Shown here one piece after another: positions 59,162 through 64,000 of a DNA stretch of 64,000 nucleotides. The position numbers and the translations under genes were made by a program. Within the stretch, counting starts at the first letter, position 1. Every line of letters starts with the position of its first letter. A model generated the notes under the pieces. The model was not told the origin of the DNA. It searched no databases and saw nothing but the letters and a program-made list of their open reading frames with translations. This DNA comes from DAOUAG01 sp034432935 (GTDB lineage Bacteria; Chloroflexota; Dehalococcoidia; SM23-28-2; RBG-16-64-32): positions 62,001 to 126,000 of the forward strand of contig DAOUBD010000018.1 in NCBI GenBank assembly GCA_034432935.1. The letters are read 5' to 3'.

Positions 59162-59231
59162 TCATGCTGAGGCCTCCCGAAGCACGGGCCAAACACTCCG
59201 CTCGCCCTTCGACGGTGCTCAGGGCGAACGG
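59162..59231. repeat. REP-like repeat, copy 1
   Basis: Begins with a 23-bp block (TCATGCTGAGGCCTCCCGAA plus GCA) identical to copy 2, then carries an inverted repeat CGCCCT...AGGGCG (59203-59208 / 59220-59225) around TCGACGGTGCTC. The palindrome resembles the CGCCCTTCGAxxxxCTCAGGGCG elements scattered in many genomes. Confidence 0.75.
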
Positions 59232-59260
59232 GAAGGGGTGCTTCGGCCTGTTGGACCCGT

Positions 59261-59330
59261 TCATGCTGAGGCCTCCCGAAGCATGAGCATACACCCCCGC
59301 TCGCCCTTCGATAATGCTCAGGGCGAGCGG
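59261..59330. repeat. REP-like repeat, copy 2
   Basis: Same 23-bp lead as copy 1, exactly 99 bp downstream, then a palindrome with perfect 13-bp arms (CCCCGCTCGCCCT / AGGGCGAGCGGGG, the last bases at 59331-59332) around a 12-nt loop TCGATAATGCTC. The two copies differ at the loop and mid-region. Confidence 0.75.
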
Positions 59331-59409
59331 GGCGTCGGTTCGTCAGCGGCCGACACAACCTGCTGCGTCCCTTGCCCCAGAGGCGGTTTTCTTGTACAAG
59401 GGTGACATC

Positions 59410-59973
59410 ATGAGCGCAGCGCAACCGGCCGCACGCCCGGTCCGCTTGCCCTTCCCGCTCCAGGAGAAGGAACGGGTGCTGGCCCTGTACCGCCGCCACT
59501 GGTGGTTCCTCTGGCCGAAGGCGGTGGTGATGGCAGTCTTCGCCCTGGCTGTGGTGGCCGCTGCGGCCTGGCTCCTGTCCCAAGTTGGCGTCTTGGACGA
59601 CCTGGGCATCTATTTCTGGGCCGTAGCCTTATTATGGCTGGCCTACTGGGCGCTGCGAATACTGATGGACTGGTACCGGTACCACCACGACATATGGGTG
59701 GTAACGGACCAGCGCATCGTGGACAGCTTCAAGGCCCACCCCTTCAGCCTGCGAGTGAATACGGCCGACCTGGTGAACATCCAGGACATGGCGGTGGTCA
59801 AGAGCGGCATCCTGCCCACCATCCTAGGTTATGGCGATGTGGTCTGCGAGACCGCCGGGACCGATCACGTGTCCTTCCGCATTAGCGGCGTGCCTCACCC
59901 TGAGGCGATCCAACTGCTCATCGACAGGGAGCGGGACAGGGAGCGCGCCAGCGGCGGCGGCGCCAAGGTCTAG
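59410..59973 (+). CDS. PH-domain membrane protein (bPH2/YdbS-like)
   Basis: A 187-residue protein: two transmembrane helices (about 40-62 and 70-90) followed by a bacterial PH domain with DIWVVTDQRIVDSFKAHPFS and VNIQDMAVVKSGILPTILGYGDV, typical of the DUF304/bPH2 family. The tail is charged (RERDRERASGGG). Function unknown, often linked to envelope stress. ATG 59410 has GGTGA upstream. Its TAG stop is shared with proS on the opposite strand via CTAG. Confidence 0.85.
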   Translation: MSAAQPAARPVRLPFPLQEKERVLALYRRHWWFLWPKAVVMAVFALAVVAAAAWLLSQVGVLDDLGIYFWAVALLWLAYWALRILMDWYRYHHDIWVVTDQRIVDSFKAHPFSLRVNTADLVNIQDMAVVKSGILPTILGYGDVVCETAGTDHVSFRISGVPHPEAIQLLIDRERDRERASGGGAKV

Positions 59974-61682
59974 CCTCTCACGCGAGCGAGGACCGTCTCC
60001 ACCGCCTGGCGCCTGGGAACTAGCTCGCTCTCGCTGGCGGTACGAGGTTTCATCTCGATACAGTCCTTCTCGAGGGTGCGCGGGCTAATGGTGAGGCGCA
60101 GGGGCATGCCCAAGAGGTCGGCATCGTTGAACTTGACGCCAGGGGTCTCCTCCCGGTCGTCGTACAGGACCGCCAGTCCTCGCTGCTGGAGCTCGTCGTA
60201 AAGCGCCTCGGCGGCCTGTGCCACTTCTGGGCGCTCTGGCTGGAGGGCGACGATGTGCGCGTGGAAGGGGGCGAGCTCCCGCGGCCAGACGATGCCCTTT
60301 TCGTCGTGGTTGGCCTCGATGACGGCGGCTAGCAGGCGTTCGACGCCGATGCCATAGGAGCCCATGACGGCGGGGCGCAGGTTGCCCTGCGCGTCCTGGA
60401 AGGTGGCGCCCATCTTCTCCGAATAGAAGGTGCCGAGCTTGAAGACCTGCCCCATCTCGATGCCGTGGCGTTCGTCCATAGGCGTGCGGCACTGGGCGCA
60501 GGGGTAGCTCTCCTTGGCGAGCGCCACGTCGGCCACGATGTCGGCCTGCCAGTCGCGGCCGTAGTTGACGTTGAGGAGGTGGGTATCGGGCTTATTGGCT
60601 CCGGCCACCAGGTTGCGCTCCTGGGGCAGAAGGTCGTCAGCGACGACTTTGATGCCTCGGAGACCGACAGCGGAAGCCGACCCAGCCACGAAACCGTGGG
60701 CCTTCGCCTCCTCCTCTGGCATGTACCTGACCTCGACCGCCCCCAGGACGCGCCGCAGTTTGGAGTCGTTGACGTCCATGTCGCCGCGGATGGCTACGAA
60801 GACGGGCTCGGTGTGGTCCCGGTATTCCGCGCTGTAGAAGACGGCCTTGCAGGTCTTGGACTCGGGTAGGCCGAGGTGCCGTGCCAGGTCGCGGATGGTG
60901 TAAAGGCCGGGCGTGGGGATCTCTTGCACCGGCACCGGCGCCTCGTTCGGATGGGCAGGCTCCTTGACGAAGGCGGCCACCTCCGCGTTGGCTGCATATC
61001 CGCAGGCGGGGCAGAGGAGGCAGGTGTCCTCGCCGTACTCCGTGAGGTACAGGAACTCGTGGGTGTCCCTGCCGCCCATGGCGCCGGAGTCGGCCAGCAC
61101 CGGCACCGTGGGCACCCCGCAACGGTCGAAGATGCGCTTGTAGGCGTCGAACATCTTGCGGTAAGAGACATCGAGCCCCTCATAGTCCGCATCGAAGGAG
61201 TAGAGGTCTTTCATAGTGAACTGCCGGAGTCTGATGATGCCCCCGCGGGGCCGCGGCTCGTCCCGGAACTTGGCGGCGATCTGGTAGACCAATAGAGGCA
61301 GGTCACGGTAGGAGCGCACGTTGCGCTTGAAGACTTCGACGAAGACCTCCTCGTGAGTGGGCCCCAGGACGAACTCGCGGTCGCGGTGGTCCTTGAGGCG
61401 GAAGAGGATGTCCTTCATGGTGACATCCCGGCCGGTCTGCTGGTAGACCTCGATGGGGAGGACAGAGGGCATCACCATCTCCTGCCCGCCCTCGCGGTCC
61501 ATCTCCTGTCGTATGATGTCCTCTATCTTCTGGAGGACACGGGTGGCCAAAGGGAGGTAGGCGTATACGCCGGCAGCCACCTGTTGCACCATGCCCGCTC
61601 GCAAGAGCAGGCGGTGTGAGGGTGTCTCTGCCTCGGCGGGGGCCTGCCGCAGCGTCTTGCCGAAAAGCACCGACATGCGCAT
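59970..61682 (-). CDS. proS: prolyl-tRNA synthetase (bacterial type, with editing domain)
   Basis: A 570-residue class II synthetase of the bacterial form. Motif 2 region (FRDEPRPRGGIIRLRQFTMKD in part) and motif 3 (GSYGIGVERLLAAVIE) are intact. An inserted YbaK-like editing domain lies at about 225-400 (DLARHLGLPESKTCKAV), and the C-terminal anticodon domain includes GVKFNDADLLGMPLRLTIS. ATG 61682 gives the normal N-terminus MRMSVLFGKTLR. It ends on a CTAG shared with the PH-domain gene. Confidence 0.95.
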   Translation of the reverse strand: MRMSVLFGKTLRQAPAEAETPSHRLLLRAGMVQQVAAGVYAYLPLATRVLQKIEDIIRQEMDREGGQEMVMPSVLPIEVYQQTGRDVTMKDILFRLKDHRDREFVLGPTHEEVFVEVFKRNVRSYRDLPLLVYQIAAKFRDEPRPRGGIIRLRQFTMKDLYSFDADYEGLDVSYRKMFDAYKRIFDRCGVPTVPVLADSGAMGGRDTHEFLYLTEYGEDTCLLCPACGYAANAEVAAFVKEPAHPNEAPVPVQEIPTPGLYTIRDLARHLGLPESKTCKAVFYSAEYRDHTEPVFVAIRGDMDVNDSKLRRVLGAVEVRYMPEEEAKAHGFVAGSASAVGLRGIKVVADDLLPQERNLVAGANKPDTHLLNVNYGRDWQADIVADVALAKESYPCAQCRTPMDERHGIEMGQVFKLGTFYSEKMGATFQDAQGNLRPAVMGSYGIGVERLLAAVIEANHDEKGIVWPRELAPFHAHIVALQPERPEVAQAAEALYDELQQRGLAVLYDDREETPGVKFNDADLLGMPLRLTISPRTLEKDCIEMKPRTASESELVPRRQAVETVLARVRG

Positions 61683-61819
61683 GGCTAGAGGATAAGGGGC
61701 TCGCCGCCAAAGGGTCAAAAGCTTGTACTGGGCCGGAACGGCAGGCAGGGGTGTACGGGATGTACCGGCCCGGCACACCTTCTTGTATTCAGCGGCAGGC
61801 GGTTGATATCCTGAAGGCG

Positions 61820-62545
61820 ATGTCGCGGATGGCGTTGCGCTGGGACCGCCGCACGGCTGCCGGAGCCTCTATCCTTGCCGCCTCAACTGCCATGCTGGCC
61901 TTCGGCCTCTTCAGCATCGTGGCGGCCTGGCGGAGCGGCGGTGCAGAGCTCCCCCACCAAGGCGACATTCAGGACATCTTGGCGGATTCCGCCTCCGCAG
62001 GCAGCGGAGAGACGGGCAGCGGCGCCCCCGGCGGCCCTGTCATCGCGCCGGTGCGCTTCCACATCCCGAGGCTCTATATCGACGCCCCGGTGGTCACCAT
62101 GGGACTGGATGAGAACCTCATACCCCAGGTGCCGGACAGGCCGGATCAGATTGCCTGGTACGACTTCAGCGCACCCCCGGGGCGCGGAAGCAACGCCGTC
62201 TTCTCCGGGCACGTCGATTGGCAGACCCGCCAGGGAGACCCCATACCGGGCGTCTTCTACCGCCTGCGGGAGATGGAGATCGGCGACACCATCGATCTCA
62301 CCCTGGCAGACGGAACGCGCCTGGAGTACAGGGTCACCGGCAACGTGGCAACGCCCTATGACGACCCCAACGTGATCAAGGCGATGCAACCCACTAACCG
62401 CGACGTCATCACCCTCATCACCTGTGGCGGGACATGGCTGCGGGATCCTAGTCAGAAGTTTGGCGGGAACTACAGCCACCGCATCATCGTACGTGCCGAG
62501 CTGGTAAAGGCTGGGGCGCCGGGCGACGGGAGCCAGGGTAGCTAG
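61820..62545 (+). CDS. class F-like sortase
   Basis: A 241-residue membrane-anchored transpeptidase: one N-terminal helix (about 15-37), a linker to 78, and a sortase barrel with His131 (FSGHVDW), Cys202 (LITCGG) and an Arg (221 or 225) near the end. All three catalytic residues are present. It joins surface proteins to the wall or to each other by an unknown sorting signal; no LPxTG protein is evident nearby. ATG 61820 is a likely start (61829 also possible). Shares a CTAG stop with the CAP-domain gene. Confidence 0.85.
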   Translation: MSRMALRWDRRTAAGASILAASTAMLAFGLFSIVAAWRSGGAELPHQGDIQDILADSASAGSGETGSGAPGGPVIAPVRFHIPRLYIDAPVVTMGLDENLIPQVPDRPDQIAWYDFSAPPGRGSNAVFSGHVDWQTRQGDPIPGVFYRLREMEIGDTIDLTLADGTRLEYRVTGNVATPYDDPNVIKAMQPTNRDVITLITCGGTWLRDPSQKFGGNYSHRIIVRAELVKAGAPGDGSQGS

Positions 62546-63552
62546 AAGATCTTCACGGGCCATGCGGCTACCGGCAGCCGGGCCCATATCGCCGGCCCTC
62601 CGGGCGGCCCGTATCCACCGGCCAAGCCATGCTGCCCTACCGATAGGTACTTCTCCGCCAGGTACGACACCACCCGCAGCAGGGATGGTTCGCGTCCCAC
62701 CACCATAAGCTGACGCCACCAGGGCTCCACCCACTGGGCGATCTGCCGCCACTGCGGCGGCGCCGTGGCAGAAACCACCGTGCGGACGGCCGAGGGGGCA
62801 TCAGGCGCAGACGTTGGCGTTGCGCCCTCACCATCGGGCTGGACCGGCTGCTGGTCCTTAGCCGGCCGGTTAGCAGCCGCTGCCGGGTCCGGCGTCTCTG
62901 CGGGCGCAGGCTGGGGAGCGGCGTCTGGTGTCGGCGCTGGCGGCGGCGCGGGCTCAGGGTCTGGCGGAGGAGCTGGGGTCGGGGCCGGGGCCGGCGCAGG
63001 CGGCGGAGGAGGCGCTGGCGTCGGCGCTGGCGGGGGCGGCGGATCGTCTTGGCCCCCGAACTCTGTGGCCCAGTACCAGCCGAAGGTAGACCTTTCGTCG
63101 AAGGCGCGGGCGATGCCGATGACGGTGTAGTTGGCGCCCAGCATGTTGGCGTTATGCCCCGGCGAGCCCTTCCACAGGTCGAAGGCCGCCTGGGCGCCAG
63201 GCACCCCCGCCGCCAGGTTCTCTCCCTTCCAGGTGTTGTAGGTGTAGCCGAAGTCGGCCATGCGCACGAAGGGATCGCGGCCCAGGGAGTCCGTGTGGCT
63301 GAAGTAGTTGTTGGCAGCCATATCTTGGGCCATCCAGCGGGCTGCCTCATTCAGAGTGTTGTTCAGCGTCAAGGCGCCCAGTCCGTTGGCAGCGCGGTAC
63401 TGATTGATGAGTTCCAGGAACCGCGCCTCCTCGCTGTCCAGAGCCGCGGCGCGGCCTGGCGCTGCCGTTGCTACTATGACTGCGATGACCAGAGCCAGGA
63501 GGCCCAAGAAGGCTGAGCGGATGCGGGCCCTGCCAGCCCCACGGCTTCCCAT
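62542..63552 (-). CDS. secreted CAP-domain protein with proline-rich linker
   Basis: A 336-residue exported protein. Signal peptide to about residue 37 (AAPGRAAA). CAP (SCP/PR-1) domain from about 42 to 168: LELINQYRAANGLGALTLNN, MAANNYFSHTDSLGRDPF, GENLAAG and WKGSPGHNANML with the conserved His and Glu. A Pro/Ala repeat linker (about 170-232) and a C-terminal region of about 95 residues (QWRQIAQWVEPWWRQL) follow; the latter is unrecognised. Bacterial CAP proteins are surface enzymes or binders of unclear function. Confidence 0.85.
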   Translation of the reverse strand: MGSRGAGRARIRSAFLGLLALVIAVIVATAAPGRAAALDSEEARFLELINQYRAANGLGALTLNNTLNEAARWMAQDMAANNYFSHTDSLGRDPFVRMADFGYTYNTWKGENLAAGVPGAQAAFDLWKGSPGHNANMLGANYTVIGIARAFDERSTFGWYWATEFGGQDDPPPPPAPTPAPPPPPAPAPAPTPAPPPDPEPAPPPAPTPDAAPQPAPAETPDPAAAANRPAKDQQPVQPDGEGATPTSAPDAPSAVRTVVSATAPPQWRQIAQWVEPWWRQLMVVGREPSLLRVVSYLAEKYLSVGQHGLAGGYGPPGGPAIWARLPVAAWPVKIF

Positions 63553-63556
63553 GTGC

Positions 63557-63562
63557 TATACT
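63557..63562 (+). promoter_or_regulatory. candidate -10 box upstream of rsmG
   Basis: TATACT in the divergent gap between the CAP gene and rsmG, about 88 nt before the first possible rsmG ATG; no clear -35. Confidence 0.25.
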
Positions 63563-63649
63563 CCAGACAGTTGGAGCTCCCCCTCTGAGGGGGCCCCGCT
63601 TGGGGGCGAGGAATCTTGGTTCCCAGGCCTGCTTCCTCGTCCCTTTCTT

Positions 63650-64000
63650 ATGTCTCCTGTAAGGGTGGACGGCCCATCGGCGGCGCCGTTACCGGGCATG
63701 GGGCCCCATGACAGTTCGCAGTTGGTTAAGGTTCACGTGGGCGGGGAAGAAGAATCCCTTTGGGCCTCGGGTCTGACACCAGAGCAGAGAGCCCTCTTCA
63801 ACTCCTATCGCCAGCTCCTGATTGCCCACCGCGGGCGAGCGGCCCTCATCTCCCGGGCCTCCGCCGAGGCTGTGGAGCGACGCCACTTCGGCGAGTCATT
63901 GGCGCTGCTGCGGGCTCTGGAGGAGGCCGGCGCGTTGGCGTCGCCGGCCATCGACATCGGCACCGGGGCCGGTTTCCCGGGCGTGCCCATCAAGATCGTC
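63650..64000 (+). CDS. rsmG: 16S rRNA (guanine-527-N7)-methyltransferase RsmG, partial
   Basis: The gene is cut by the right edge. The frame gives LTPEQRALFNSYRQLLIAHR and then the SAM-binding motif AIDIGTGAGFPGVPIKI (SAM loop GTGAGFPG) diagnostic of RsmG (GidB). The true start is uncertain: ATG 63650, ATG 63698 or GTG 63737; the last gives the usual short N-terminus before the Q...F..Y helix. RsmG methylates 16S rRNA near the decoding site. Confidence 0.88.
   Translation, partial: MSPVRVDGPSAAPLPGMGPHDSSQLVKVHVGGEEESLWASGLTPEQRALFNSYRQLLIAHRGRAALISRASAEAVERRHFGESLALLRALEEAGALASPAIDIGTGAGFPGVPIKIV

Larger units (their letters stand above)
59086..59409. other. intergenic region with two REP-like repeats
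   Basis: This 324-bp gap between divergent genes holds no gene. Most of it is two about 70-bp repeat copies (annotated separately) in a 99-bp period, with unique sequence of 29 bp between them. No -10 box stands out for either neighbour. Confidence 0.7.

Noticed and set aside
62880..63050. GC-rich repeats on both strands
   Set aside because: They encode the Pro/Ala linker of the CAP-domain protein.

Overview
The window is 64 kb of GC-rich, gene-dense bacterial chromosome with 66 protein genes I can support (two cut by the window edges), three tRNAs, two strong intrinsic-terminator hairpins and a pair of REP-like palindromic repeats. Gene content suggests a Chloroflexota lineage, possibly near Dehalococcoidia. 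The clues are Liv-type uptake systems, many Thr/Pro-linked lipoproteins, a matrixin with a dockerin tail, a class F-like sortase, a coproheme-decarboxylase-like protein, a deazaflavin-type oxidoreductase, an EF-G paralogue, DUF763 and phosphoinositide-type lipid genes. There is no 16S gene or marker tree, so the assignment is inference. I see no prophage, IS element, CRISPR array or integrase.

Layout. 0-7.5 kb: a truncated livG, two small exporters, an aldo/keto reductase beside a chlorite-dismutase-like/Rieske fusion, a cell-wall amidase, mgtE, tRNA-Arg, tRNA-His and a methyltransferase. 7.6-11.7 kb: CPBP protease, trpA, chorismate mutase, DAHP synthase and scpA. 11.7-17.2 kb: an RRM protein and DEAD-box helicase, divergent from folD, then an EF-G paralogue. 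17.2-25.7 kb, all on the minus strand: a URO-D-family gene, ribF and tyrS coupled by overlapping start/stop codons, followed by a full livGFHMK branched-chain amino acid transport operon. 25.8-40 kb: MOSC protein, thyX, then acpS, a MerR/cyclase/YHS protein, NAD(P)HX repair enzyme, recJ and an F420-type reductase, two enoyl-CoA hydratases, DUF763, endonuclease V, prfB with its programmed frameshift, and a secreted gluzincin peptidase.

40.0-44.3 kb is the most interesting region: a five-gene coupled minus-strand operon encoding an LpxL/PatA-like acyltransferase, a PHP phosphoesterase, a PimA-like mannosyltransferase, a phosphatidylinositol-phosphate-synthase-like enzyme, and a two-thioredoxin-fold oxidoreductase whose redox Cys codon is an in-frame TGA (candidate selenocysteine, UxxC). 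The first four genes resemble the actinobacterial phosphatidylinositol mannoside locus.

44.4-64 kb: sucC and sucD separated by a tandem DinB-fold gene, a four-cluster ferredoxin, tRNA-Ser, a VOC protein, a VTT membrane protein, miaB, an NrtR-like Nudix regulator, three tandem paralogous lipoproteins, the matrixin/dockerin protein, an amidase, a sugar isomerase-like protein, repeats, a PH-domain protein, proS, a sortase, a CAP-domain protein and the start of rsmG.

Two genome-style habits recur. Several genes have a TANNNT -10 box 6-11 nt upstream of the start codon and no Shine-Dalgarno, implying leaderless mRNAs. Three convergent gene pairs end on the same palindromic CTAG.
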